From Lepidostoma basale (taxonomy: Eukaryota > Arthropoda > Insecta > Trichoptera > Lepidostomatidae): a stretch of DNA of 64,000 nt. The notes under the pieces were generated by a model. That model saw only the letters and a list, made by a program, of their open reading frames with translations. It had not been told where the DNA came from and made no database searches. Both the position numbers and the translations under genes were made by a program. Below are positions 50,168 through 59,481 of the stretch, piece by piece (the first letter of the stretch is position 1; every line of letters begins with the position of its first letter). Location: positions 372,001 through 436,000 of the forward strand of contig JAHDVF020000515.1 of assembly GCA_022606425.2 (NCBI GenBank), in the 5' to 3' direction.

Positions 50168-50600
50168 TGATTTAATTGTATCTCAATAGAGACGAAGATG
50201 CAAATTGGAAACTGAATATGGTTGATCAAGGTGTTTACAGGACTTATGCCCTGTCATTGGTTGGGTTAAGCGCACGCTTTATGTAATTACAACATTCCCC
50301 ATTCCACCTTTCTTTATGACCATGTATGACAAATTTTTGGAAGTTGTATATATGTTAAAGTCTAATGCCAGATTTCACATGTCAGTTTCAATGTGCCATC
50401 TATGAAGATTTTGATTACATATGTTAATCTTTTTAAGATTACTCTATATATAATCTACATACTAACGCCATCTATGGAGATTTATGTTTATTGAGCATTA
50501 AGCAGAACATCTTTTTAACTCAATGTGAATGGCTACCCCGCCATTAGCGCATTGTTAGCGAGTTAGAAGCCGCAACGTATACAAGTATAAGTATACATTC
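50168..50600 (+). repeat. R420 dispersed repeat, copy 4
   Basis: It opens TTTAATTGTATCTCAATAGA and follows the same blocks as copy 3, with an internal partial duplication of the GCCATCTATG-AGATT segment (50395-50495). It ends at GTATACAAGTATAAGTATAC. Confidence 0.75.
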
Positions 50601-50654
50601 ACAAAAAATATATATGTATATGTTGCTTCAACAATTATATAAAACTCCAACAAC

Positions 50655-51050
50655 AACAAACCATTACGCCGTTTCCCCATAGGGGCAGGCAGAGAGAATA
50701 GACCACCACACTACTCTATCCTGGCACACCTCTCTAGCTTCCTCCACATTCATACAGCGAGTCATACACGCACGTCGATTCTTCCGACTTCTAATATGAA
50801 CTACCTTTAAATTTTGATTAATTTGGTCATGCCATGTTTTCCTCGGTCTGCCTCGACTCCGTACTCCATTTACATCATTAACGTATACTTTCTTAACCAT
50901 TATTTCTCTATCCATGCGCTCCACATGTCCGAACCAACGCAGCGATCGTTTCATAATTTTATTCATTATACTTTCTTCCGCTCCACATTCCTTTCTTATA
51001 TCAGCATTTGAGATTTTGTCGTATATCGTTCTACCACACAAACGTCTTAA
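50655..51050 (-). mobile_element. LINE family B2 copy with intact terminal frame
   Basis: The minus strand encodes CGRTIYDKISNADIRKECGA, ESIMNKIMKRSLRWFGHVER, VNDVNGVRSRGRPRKTWHDQ and CMTRCMNVEEAREVCQDRVV with WWSILSACPYGETA before a stop. The tail is (AAC)n rather than (GTTA)n. Confidence 0.8.
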
Positions 51051-51061
51051 ACTCCATATTA

Positions 51062-52140
51062 TTTATAATATAAACAACAACAAACCACCACGCCGCTTTC
51101 CCGGAGGGGTAGGCAGAGAAAATGGTCCGCCACACTACTCGATCCTGACACACCTCTCTGGATTCTTCCTCATTCATACAGCGAGTCATACAATCAACAC
51201 GATTCTTCAGACTTCCAACATGACCGACCTTTAAAATTTGGTGAATTTCATCATGACATGTTCCATTCACTTAGTTAACTTTCTGAACCAACGCAGTGAT
51301 CCTTTCATAATACTTTCTCCCGCTCTACATTCCTTTCTTATATCAGCATTTGAAATTCATACGTCTAAGGAAGTGGTTCCCAAAGCGGTCCCTATGGACC
51401 CCCAGGGGTTCCTAGGATATTTCAGGGGGTCCGTGGAAATTTAAAATTGATTTGGGGGTCCCTGAACAACGTCAGGGGGTCCGCGAATATTTTTCGTTAT
51501 CGACCTTTTTTAGCTCATTCGCGAAAATCGGCCGGTCGAAATCGGCGACGACCTTTTTTTTTGCTCAACAGAGAATAGAATATGGCGGCGACCACAATTG
51601 ACTTTGTTCTTTTGGGTCCGATTTTTCGAATGAGCTAAAAAAATGGTCGCCGCCGAATACTACTCTCCGGAAGTCGCTGATGAGCTAAAAAAAATATAAT
51701 TTATTACGTAACTTCCATAACAATAAAAAAAAATATGTGAATTTGTATAATAAAAAAAAAACAATATTACGAAAGTAGGCTGGTCTGCACAAAATAAAAA
51801 AAATCAACAAGGATTCCACGAGGCAAAAAAGTTTGGGAACCACTAGTCTAAGAGATCTTATATCTCCCGCATTTATTATGCTCTCATCCTTATTCTGCCA
51901 GTTCCATGCTTCACTTCTATACATCAGGGTTGGTACTAAAACTCCATTGTGGACGGCCATTTTTGTCATGAATATTTTTTTTGTTTCCAGTAACAGTTTT
52001 TAAAGCTCCATTTACTTTGTTACTCGAACCAACCTTTCTTTCAACATCACTGTCCTTTCGGTCATCTACTGTGAACATGCTTCCTAAAAACACAAACTCA
52101 GACACTGGATCTAGGTTCTCTTGATTCACACTTATGTTAT
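51062..52140 (-). mobile_element. LINE family B2 copy split by a hAT-like element
   Basis: The C-terminal part (51062-51369) encodes HVGSLKNRVDCMTRCMNEEE and SREVCQDRVVWRTIFSAYPS. The N-terminal part (51845-52140) encodes FVFLGSMFTVDDRKDSDVER, SNKVNGALKTVTGNKK and LMYRSEAWNWQNKDESIINA. They are separated by 51370-51844, inserted within the KISNAD...RSLR region. Confidence 0.78.
51370..51844. mobile_element. hAT-like non-autonomous element, about 475 bp
   Basis: The left end AGTGGTTCCCAAAGCGGTCC (51372 on) and the right end, read on minus, AGTGGTTCCCAAACTTTTTT are inverted. GTCTAAG is duplicated on both sides (51363-51369 and 51846-51852), with the preceding base differing. AGTGGTTCCCAAA ends with a 7-8 bp duplication fit hAT. 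GGGGGTCC repeats lie near the left end. No transposase. Confidence 0.78.
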
Positions 52141-52174
52141 ATGTATCTAAGTTACCAATCATTGGAGAGAAGGA

Positions 52175-52440
52175 GGAATATTCACTTGGGAGTTCACTTC
52201 TTTCAGCTGATTGGCGGCCGTATACAGAACTCGGATGTCCTGAGTGATGTAGGTCTATTTGTCCCTGACCTTCGTCAAAGACAACACAGATTGTTTTATT
52301 TGCCGCGCCGCAGAACCAACCTGCCAACGGTTATGCTTGTGGGTAGGGCAATCTTATTGCTTAATCGGATCGCCTCGGAGGTCGACATGTTTCGTGATAG
52401 TGTGAGTTGCCTCAGGGATGCAATATCAATGTTATGATTT
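52175..52440 (+). mobile_element. LINE family I variant, 3' end
   Basis: The plus strand encodes IGGRIQNSDVLSDVGLFVPD, LRQRQHRLFYLPRRRTNLPT and RIASEVDMFRDSVSCLRDAI with SML and a stop. It is diverged from the other I copies but colinear. It may be a second subfamily. Confidence 0.7.
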
Positions 52441-52679
52441 TTTCTTATTCTTAAGGTTATTTTTTTTAATGCTTCTCTTTTTATAATGTAATTGCAAACG
52501 ATTTGGAATTGTATGTCTGTAATGTTTGTGATTTTTATCAAAATAAATTAAATGTTACAACTGTCATTATATATATGACAATTTGAATAATTTTTTCAAT
52601 ATTATTTCAAAGTTCTTGCTGGTTAAGTGCCTAATTACAGCTAATTTAAAAAACGGTGGATACGTGTAACATAAATTAA

Positions 52680-53097
52680 ATAAACACAAAAGTCCGGATC
52701 GTCCAAGTCAACATGTGCAACATCGAAAAAAACATTATGTATTTTACATTATGTGCTAAATTAAAAAAACGGTGGATTCGTGGAACATAAATTAAATAGA
52801 CAATATGTGCACCATCTAAAAAGAACATTTTGTATTAAATTATTTTTATTGTTATTTTATTTTATATCATTGTATTTTATATTATTTGTTTTAGATTTAT
52901 TTTGTGGGTGTTGCGCGATCGAAGTGTGCGCGGGAGATGCCTATTGCTGGCTATGAGGTTCGCAACCCATCACACCGCATCTCCCGCGGAGCGAAAAGAG
53001 AAGGATGGAGTGCCGCATCAGTAAAAGTGTGACAGTCCATTCTTTCTGCCTACTCTTTCGGGGAGACGGCGTGATGGTTAGTTAGTTAGTTAGTCAT
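52680..53097 (+). mobile_element. SINE-like element sharing the LINE B 3' end, uninterrupted copy
   Basis: It opens CACAAAAGTCCGGATCGTCC. An AT-rich middle leads to TTTAGATTTATTTTGTGGGT, GATCGAAGTGTGCGCGGGAG and GTTCGCAACCCATCACACCG. It ends in the LINE B terminus (GACAGTCCATTCTTTCTGCC, GACGGCGTGATGG and GTTAGTTAGTTAG). No RT coding is present. The 5' part has no LINE B similarity. Confidence 0.75.
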
Positions 53098-53427
53098 TAT
53101 ATATTGTATATATTTTTTTACTTTTCAGTTTTATAGCCCTGATAGCCTTCTTTTTAATGAGCAGAGTCTAGAGAAGTCGAGGAATAAGCAACGTTTTGTA
53201 ATATCTCTACCAGATAAAGAGATCACAAGCTAGATATGATAAACCCAAAGTCATTAGCCTCTATTAACCGCAACTCTCCACGTTATCTCATACGAATGGT
53301 TAACCAGAAGATTAAAGAATCCATTCAAAACTAGGCTATATTGGACCCCCGAATGCGCGAATAAAGTCGTTTAGATCAAGAATTAAACGCACCTTTAGGA
53401 GGATAATTCTTAAGTTTAAAATACTAA
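53098..53427. other. Unassigned stretch
   Basis: I found no ORF longer than about 40 codons and no recognised repeat. Confidence 0.35.
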
Positions 53428-54012
53428 CTAACTAACCATCACGCCGTCTCCCCGAAGGAGTAGGCAGAAAGAATGGAATGCCACACTTTTCTTTCCTGAC
53501 ATATTTCTCTCGATTCCTCAACATTCATACATCGTGTCATGCACGCGCGTCGTTTTCTCTGACTCCTCACATGGCCGACATTCAATATTTGATTTATTTG
53601 ATCGTGCCACGTTTTCCTCGGTCTTCATCTATTTCTGGTTCCATTTACATCATTAACATATAATTTTTTTACCATTCTTTCTTCATTCATTCTTTCCATA
53701 TGTCCAAACCATCTTAATGATCCTTCATTATTTTGTTCATGACACCATCATTCGCACCGCATTCACTTCTTATATTTTCATTCGACACTCTATCATACAC
53801 AGAGTATACACACATTCGTCTAAGAGATCTCATTTCTACTGCATTTATTCTACTTTCATCCTTCTTTTGCCAGTTCCATGCTTCGCTTCCATACATAAGG
53901 GTCGGTAGAAGAACACCATTGTGCACTGCCATTCTAGCTTTTTTGGATAGGTTTTTGTTTGCGATGACAACTTTAAGTGCACCATTCACTTTGTTGCCTG
54001 CCCCAACCATTC
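53428..54012 (-). mobile_element. LINE family B copy
   Basis: The minus strand encodes GAGNKVNGALKVVIANKNLS, GVLLPTLMYGSEAWNWQKKD, INAVEMRSLRRMCVYSVYDR and ECGANDGVMNKIMK. After a one-base change it continues with SLRWFGHMERMNEERMVKKL and RGRPRKTWHDQI-equivalents. On plus it begins (AACT)n, ACGCCGTCTCCCCGAAGGAG. Confidence 0.8.
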
Positions 54013-54054
54013 TTAAAATTAAAATACAGATTTCATAATTAAATAATAAAGATA

Positions 54055-54515
54055 AAAAACAAACAAACCATCACGCCGTTTCCCCGCAGGGGTTAGACAG
54101 AGAGAATGGACCGCCACACTACTCTGTCCTGGCAAACCTCTCTAGATTCCTTCACATTCATACAACGAGTCATACACGCACGTCGATTCCTCCGACTTCT
54201 TACATGACCAACCTTTAAAATTTGATTAATTTGGTCATGCCGTGTTTTTCTCGGTCTGCCTCGACTCCGTACCCCATTTACATCATTAACGTATACTTTC
54301 TTAACCATTCTTTCTCCATCCATGCGTTCCATATATCCGAACCAACGCAGCGATCCTTTCATAATTTTGTTCATAATACCTTATTCTTATATCTTATATC
54401 AGCATTTGAGATTCTGTCGTATATCGTTCTACCACACATACGTCTTAGGGACCTCATCTCTACCGCATTTATTCTGCTCTCATCCTTCTTCTGCCAATTC
54501 CATGCTTCGCTTAAG
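54055..54515 (-). mobile_element. LINE family B2 copy
   Basis: The minus strand encodes MNKIMKGSLRWFGYMERMDG, KKVYVNDVNGVRSRGRPRKT, RRNRRACMTRCMNVKESREV and CQDRVVWRSILSV. A small deletion near 54385 separates it from the VCGRTIYDRISNADIR region. It has an (AAC)n tail on its own 3' side. Confidence 0.78.
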
Positions 54516-54544
54516 ATAACAAAGATAAGCATAATTAAATTCGG

Positions 54545-55575
54545 GTTCACATGAGTTCATCCTACTTAGCATGAGTTCATACTATTTAGCACGAGTTCAT
54601 CCTATTTAGCATGAGTTCTTCTTACGTAGTACGAGTTCATCATATTTACCAAAAAATCAACATAATGAGGTAGAGTTTATCATATTTATAAAGAGTTGAT
54701 CCTATTCAGTTCCACTTCATTCTATTTAGCATGAGTTAATCTAATGTAGTTGTTCGAGTTAATCCTATTTAATAAGAGTTTATCATATTTCACATGATAT
54801 TGACCTATTTACTATTATTAATTTTTTTTTTCAGGACGAATTAATCCTATTTAACATAAGTTAATTCACCGTAAGTTCGTCATATTTAACGTGAGTTGAT
54901 CCTTTTTAGTTCGATTTCATTATATTTATCATGAGTTCTTCCTGCAGAGTTCGAGTCTATCCTATTCAGCAAATGATCATTCAATTTAGCATGAATTCGT
55001 CCAATCAAGCATAAGTTCGTACTACGAGTAATTGACATAAATTCATTCTGTATAGCATGAATTAATTCTGTTTAACATGAGTTCATCCTATTTAGCAAAA
55101 TATCGTCCTATTCGGCGTGTGCTTATCCTATTCAGCAAATGATCGTCCAATTCAGCATGAATTCGTCCTATTTAGCATGAGTTCATACTAATTGTCATAA
55201 ATTCATCCTGGTTAGCATGAGTTCATTCTATTTTACAATTCATCGCCTATTTATCAAAATATCGTCCTATTTAGCTTGTGCTCATCCTATTCAGCAAATG
55301 ATCGTCCATTTCAGGATGAATTCGTCCTATTTAGAATGAGTTCATTCTAATTGACATAAATTCATCCTGTTTAGCAGGAGTTCATTCTGTTTTATAGTTC
55401 ATCGCATATTTATCAAAATATCGTCCCATTTAGCATGTGCTCATCGTATTCAGAAAATGATCGTCCAATTCAGCATGAATTCGTCCTATTTAGCATGAGT
55501 TCATACTAATTGACAGAAATTAATCCTGTTTAGCATGAATTCATTCTGTTTAACATTAATTCATCCTATTTAGCG
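54545..55575 (+). repeat. Satellite-like array of ~20-bp CATGAGTTCATCCTATTTAG units with 159-bp higher-order period
   Basis: About 50 diverged units of 19-21 bp run from 54545. From 55097 they form a higher-order repeat: AAAATATCGTCC starts at 55097, 55256 and 55415, an exact 159-bp period of eight units. No coding. Confidence 0.9.
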
Positions 55576-55982
55576 CGAGGACGGGAACTATATAGTTGAA
55601 GACGTTGGAAAGGGGAAGACAGAAGTTCATCATCGAGGAGGCTATAGTCGTATAAAAGGTGGAGGAGGTAAAACAAAGTAAGTGGAAAAAAAAACGTGAA
55701 AACCAAAATTAAAAACCAAAACTGCACACATTAGAATTACGACATTAAAGGGGTATTATATAATTCTGAAATGTTAGTACTTATTATATTTAAGTTTTAA
55801 TTTCAATTAAACACACTCATAAAAAGGGTTTCCAATTATTTCACATGTAATTGGTAAACAACGCTTTTTTTAATTCAAACTTATTAATATACGTGTATAG
55901 CTCGACCACTAACAAAAGACGTCCTCTTATAACCAGAAAATACAGTGTAAAAATAGCATATTGTGTTTATTCGTAGGGTGAA
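55576..55982. other. Unassigned stretch
   Basis: A short GC-richer piece (55575-55680) with no ORF is followed by AT-rich DNA. Nothing recognised. Confidence 0.35.
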
Positions 55983-56060
55983 GGAACCAGTGAATGGCAG
56001 GTCTCCAATAATAGGCAGGTCTCCAATAATAGGCAGGTCTCCAATAATAGGCAGGGATCC
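55983..56060 (+). repeat. 20-bp minisatellite, GGCAGGTCTCCAATAATA
   Basis: Three identical 20-bp units (GCAGGTCTCCAATAATAG) are followed by one changed unit (GCAGGGATCCAATAATTAAC). Near-identity indicates recent expansion. Confidence 0.9.
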
Positions 56061-56144
56061 AATAATTAACAATACTAGGGTATGAATCAATATAAATAAT
56101 AGTAATGAATTCGGCTTTTTCACCAGAATAAAGACAATAAGGTG

Positions 56145-56465
56145 TTATGAACAAATTAATGAAAGGATCATTAAGATGGTTTGGACACATGGAAAGAAAG
56201 AATGAAAACAGAATAGTGAGGAAAGTATACTATTATAAATGTAAACGACGTAAACGGAATTAGCAATTGAGGTAGACCGAGAAAAACGTGGCACGATCAA
56301 GTTAATTAAATATTAAATGTCGGCCACGCAAGGAGTGGAAAATTGACATGAAGGCATGACACGATGTATGAATATAGAGGAATTAAGAGAAGTATAACAG
56401 AAAAATGTGGCAGGCAATTATTTTTGTCTACCCCTCCAGGGAGACGGCGCGAAGGTTAGTTAGTT
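56145..56465 (+). mobile_element. LINE family B, degraded 3' end
   Basis: It carries VMNKLMKGSLRWFGHMERKN-equivalent codons, GGTAGACCGAGAAAAACGTG and TTTGTCTACCCCTCCAGGGA, ending GTTAGTTAGTT. Many indels. Confidence 0.7.
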
Positions 56466-56519
56466 TATTTATAAAGACAATTTGACCAAACGACCAAATG
56501 ATTGTGCCCTCGTAATTTA

Positions 56520-56700
56520 GAGATGGACCTTCTAGCTTACGGAGGTTCAGCCATTGCGGATATTCCTATATTGGGAAACATTGGTGGAAATGTGATGATC
56601 CAGAGTGTTCATCTGAAGAAGGATCGATTTTGGGCGCTTGTGGCGGCTGAGGGTGAACCCTAGTTAAAAATTATGCATTCACAGAAGTGTGACCAGGAAA
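56520..56700 (+). repeat. Dispersed repeat related to 6400-6480
   Basis: CTAGCTTACGGAGGTTCAGC and GGGAAACATTGGTGGAAATG match 6409-6425 and 6450-6475 (CTGGCTTACAGAGGTTCAGC; GGGAACATTGTTGGAAGG). At 6.4 kb this lies inside the inverted-repeat element, so this may be a fragment of the same transposon. Confidence 0.4.
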
Positions 56701-56723
56701 ACAAATTGGTATATGACATAATT

Positions 56724-56950
56724 ATCTACGAGGAGAGAAATATCGCCTGCTGCATCTGATTTTGAAGGGAAAATTGGAGGGCCGCAGGGGGGCAGGGAGA
56801 AGGCGGATCTCTTGGCTGCGCAATGTGAGGGAATGGACGGGAATCGAAACTGTGGAGGAGCTATTCCGGACAGCGCAGGATAGGGAAGAGTTTACCAGAG
56901 TGATCGCCAACGTCGGGGAGACCTGACAGGGCACTTAAAGAAGAAGAAGA
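56724..56950 (+). mobile_element. LINE family E, 3' end
   Basis: The plus strand encodes GEKYRLLHLILKGKLEGRRG, RRISWLRNVREWTGIETVEE and LFRTAQDREEFTRVIANVGE with T and a stop, then AAAGAAGAAGAAGAA. CATAAT flanks both sides (about 56718 and 56953), a possible 6-bp duplication. Confidence 0.75.
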
Positions 56951-57039
56951 ATGCCATAATCAGTATCTTTAAAAAAAAACATAAAAATTCTATTGAATAT
57001 TCGAACATATCTAGATTTTTAATTTTTTAGATAAACTTA

Positions 57040-57200
57040 AGGCGTTAACACTGTGGAATCCCATAATGACGAATTTTTTTATGAATTAAAACACTATTTT
57101 TATGAACCTAAACAAGTTTACACCTTCTTACACGTTATCCCGATGATGAAGGTGTAAGCCTTCGAAACATGACATGTGGAAAAAATTGTTTTTTTATTCA
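57040..57200 (+). repeat. Hammerhead-like repeat (CCGATGAT form)
   Basis: At 57140-57173 it reads CCGATGA, T, GAAGG-TGTAAG-CCTTC (a clear stem II), GAAA, CATG, then AC where UC is expected. The preceding TTACACCTTCTTACACG partly repeats the stem. A relative at 1600-1790 is on minus. Confidence 0.45.
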
Positions 57201-57605
57201 TAAAAAAACATATCTAGATTGAGTTAATTAAATCATAATAATTAACTTTTAAAAACCACATCCATTATTGTATTTTTCGACATACAGGTAGACCAGTAGT
57301 CTTGGCCAAAAGTGGAATGGTTAAAAAAAACGTGTTTTTAATTATTATTAAAAATGAACTCGGGAGATTTAAGTAAAATCATTAGATTATAATTAAACCA
57401 TTATGGAATATGGGTTATCAACAAAATTTAAATATACTAAATTTGCCAGTTTTTGGAAACATGTCAAATATTGGGTCATTTACCCTGATTGAACATTTTA
57501 CACTGTACTCTCACGCCATATTTCCGCGGACATAGTGAAAATCTGTTAGTGATCTAGCTACGGTGATTATTATTTGACACACACACACACAAAATTCTCC
57601 CGTAC

Positions 57606-57649
57606 CTTCGGATCCAATTGAAGAAGCAACCTCTCCTCCTGCCGCCCAT
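57606..57649 (-). CDS. Dlgap: Candidate first coding exon of the DLGAP homolog
   Basis: On minus, ATG at 57649 opens MGGRRRGCFFNWIR and leaves two bases (AG) before the donor CGAAG|GTACGG. The exon at 42791 needs exactly two incoming bases, so AG+C gives Ser and the frame continues into DIPYFASED. It lies in the only strongly GC-rich segment upstream on this strand, with a CCAAT box just upstream. The evidence is phase, donor and context only. No homology was recognised, and a roughly 15-kb intron is implied. Another unseen first exon is possible. Confidence 0.35.
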
Positions 57650-57770
57650 GATGATGGAGCCGGCAACCGGCAAGGTCGGCCGACCAATCAGGGCCTACGG
57701 GTGCCGGCGCCTCGCTTCTAATTGGCCGACGCGTTCGGCGGCGCGAAAACTGTCTCTTACACGCAATTTC
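57650..57770 (-). promoter_or_regulatory. GC-rich promoter-like segment with CCAAT box
   Basis: On minus it reads CGCGCCGCCGAACGCGTCGG and GGCCCTGATTGGTCGGCCGA. The inverted CCAAT box lies at about 57677-57684. Multiple CpGs stand out from AT-rich flanks. It lies immediately upstream of the candidate start codon. Confidence 0.45.
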
Positions 57771-58000
57771 AAAAACTTTTTTTTATTCAAACTATTGTGT
57801 GGAACGTGAATTCTATTTTTAAATGCATTGTGGTGGTTTTTTGACTGGAAATAAAATGTTTTTATAATGACAAGATATATTTTAAATAAAAATCCTTTAT
57901 AATATATAATAAATTAATTGAAGGCTAGTATTTTTTATATTTATTAAACTGTTAAATTAAATAACTTTGTTTTTTTGTATCACAATTGTAATTTATTTTA

Positions 58001-58045
58001 CGCGACAGCTGTTTCATCAACCTACGTTGACATCATCAGGTGTTA
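58001..58045 (-). ncRNA. Hammerhead-ribozyme-like motif, minus strand
   Basis: On minus it has CTGATGA (58039-58033), one extra U, stem II GTCAAC/GTTGAT with GTAG loop, GAAA (58015-58012), palindrome CAGCTG, UC and GCG. Stem I (UAACAC with GCGUAA) has two mismatches. The short self-complementary stem III suggests a dimeric form as in minimal type I motifs. Not tested. Confidence 0.5.
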
Positions 58046-58346
58046 CAATAATATATTAAATGTCAAATTTCCGTGATTTTTCGAATCTTTATATGTATTT
58101 GTTCCTATGTCAATTTGAATAATTTCTTTAATATAATTTTGAAGTTCTTGCTGAAATTGACTTAGGTACCTAAATATTTTAATTAAAAGAACGGTAAGTT
58201 ACTATTTATAGAAGAAAATATTAAAGGTGGAAAATATAATAATAAAATTTCAAAATGATATCAAAGAAATTATTCAAATTGAAATAGGAACAAATACACA
58301 AAAATATTCGAAAAATCACGAAAATTTGACATTTGATATATTATTG

Positions 58347-58394
58347 TAACACCTGATGATGTCAACATTGGTTGATGAAACAGCTGTCGCGTTA
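58347..58394 (+). ncRNA. Hammerhead-ribozyme-like motif, plus strand (best core)
   Basis: Stem I TAACAC (58347-58352) pairs with GCGTTA (58389-58394) with one A-C mismatch. The box CTGATGA is at 58353-58359, with one extra U (58360). Stem II GTCAAC (58361-58366) pairs with GTTGAT (58371-58376) around ATTG. GAAA is at 58377-58380, palindrome CAGCTG at 58381-58386, UC at 58387-58388 (expected cleavage after C). All conserved core bases are present. The extra U before stem II is not canonical. Confidence 0.6.
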
Positions 58395-58524
58395 AATAAA
58401 ATACAATTGTGATACAAAAAACATGGTTATTCAATTTAACAGTTTAAAATGTTAAGGCATCATAGTGTTTCGGCCAAAACAATGGACTATTTAAGTGGTA
58501 AGTCGTTAAGAGGTAAGTAACAAG

Positions 58525-58745
58525 AGTGGTAAGTGCCTTGACCACCACACCGAATGTTTCGGTTTCGATTCCCGGCGATGGCAGTGTGATTGTCACACTG
58601 TCATTAGTTTGGTGAAGACATCACGTGACAATAAAATTGCGATAGATTAGCTACCTATCACATGTCACGAGAATCAATATGATAGCTATACCTTTTACAT
58701 CATTTGGATCGCGCTGTAATAATGTAAAGAGCGATTTAACAAAAT
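58525..58745 (+). mobile_element. tRNA-derived SINE
   Basis: It has AGTGGTAAGTGCCTTGACCA (A-box side), GTTTCGATTCCCGGCGATGG (B box), GTGTGATTGTCACACTGTC and CACGTGACAATAAAATTGCG. It ends TGTAATAATGTAAAGAGCGA. Near full length, A-rich after. Confidence 0.82.
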
Positions 58746-58754
58746 AATAATACA

Positions 58755-58940
58755 AGTTGTGTGAATGGAAAAAGAAACCTAGGTAGTCCACATTCGAAGT
58801 CAGAAACATCGACGAGCGTGCGTGTCACGATGTATGAATGTAAAGGAAGTTCGAGAGATATATCAGGACAGAGCAGTATGGCAGTCCATCCTCTGTCTAC
58901 CCCTCCGGAGAAGCAGCGCGATGATTTAGTTAGTTAATAT
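58755..58940 (+). mobile_element. LINE family B, degraded 3' end
   Basis: It carries GACGAGCGTGCGTGTCACGA then TGTATGAATGTAAAGGAAG, GGCAGTCCATCCTCTGTCTA and CCCCTCCGGAGAAGCAGCGC, ending TTAGTTAGTTAA. Confidence 0.7.
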
Positions 58941-59149
58941 AATAAACATTATAAATCAATTTAATTTATTAAATATGGTTTATAGCACTATTTAAACTTT
59001 CAAAATATTCTGGAACGCGTGTATGGTAGTTCGATCGAAATAAAAGCATTCGAAACAAAAGAATTTGAACTGCGGAACGAATTTAAATTACGTCAAAGAC
59101 CGCACGAAACCGCGAAAGTGTGGCATATTTTTCAAAATTCGAACACAAA

Positions 59150-59380
59150 CTCAGGTGATCTCCGTTTTCGGGGTATAAACAAGAAGACGGCCACACGGCG
59201 GAGGCGGCCGAGCGGGTCTCGGGAGAGCTCGGGTCGCTATATTTACATCGGGAAAGCACCAGAAATGAATCATTTCGTGCTTAATGGTAGAGAAGTGCTG
59301 AATTCCCTCTAGACAAAATTCCGAGACATCGCGCACTGTCTCCACCCGGTAGGCAGAGACTCAGCGTCACGCACCCGACG
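59150..59380. other. GC-richer segment of unknown nature
   Basis: There are several CpG-rich blocks (GGCGGAGGCGGCCGAGCGGG at about 59200; CACCCGACGTCGGTC at about 59376). A 97-codon plus ORF (59019-59312) crosses it but shows no recognised domain and has biased, low-complexity content. It may be a 5' untranslated or promoter region of a gene beyond the window, or an element. Confidence 0.3.
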
Positions 59381-59481
59381 TCGGTCATTAATTCAACGTC
59401 CTAGATAAAAATTAAATAAAACGATGTTTTTACTACTTCCCCTTTTGTCTTTATTTTGACAGACTGGACGAGTACAATGCT

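Larger units (their letters stand above)
57944..58448. repeat. 505-bp foldback with ~200-bp arms and two opposed hammerhead-like cores
   Basis: The left arm (57944-58143) and right arm (58248-58448) are inverted copies with scattered mismatches across their full length, around a spacer of about 104 bp. Both arms carry the full core order: CTGATGA, stem II, GAAA, CAGCTG and TC. A transcript of either strand would contain one sense core. It lies about 300 bp upstream of the candidate DLGAP first exon. Confidence 0.85.

Noticed and set aside
59019..59312. 97-codon plus ORF as a host gene
   Set aside because: Low-complexity Arg/Ser content, no domain, no splice context. Retained only as a GC-rich segment of unknown nature.
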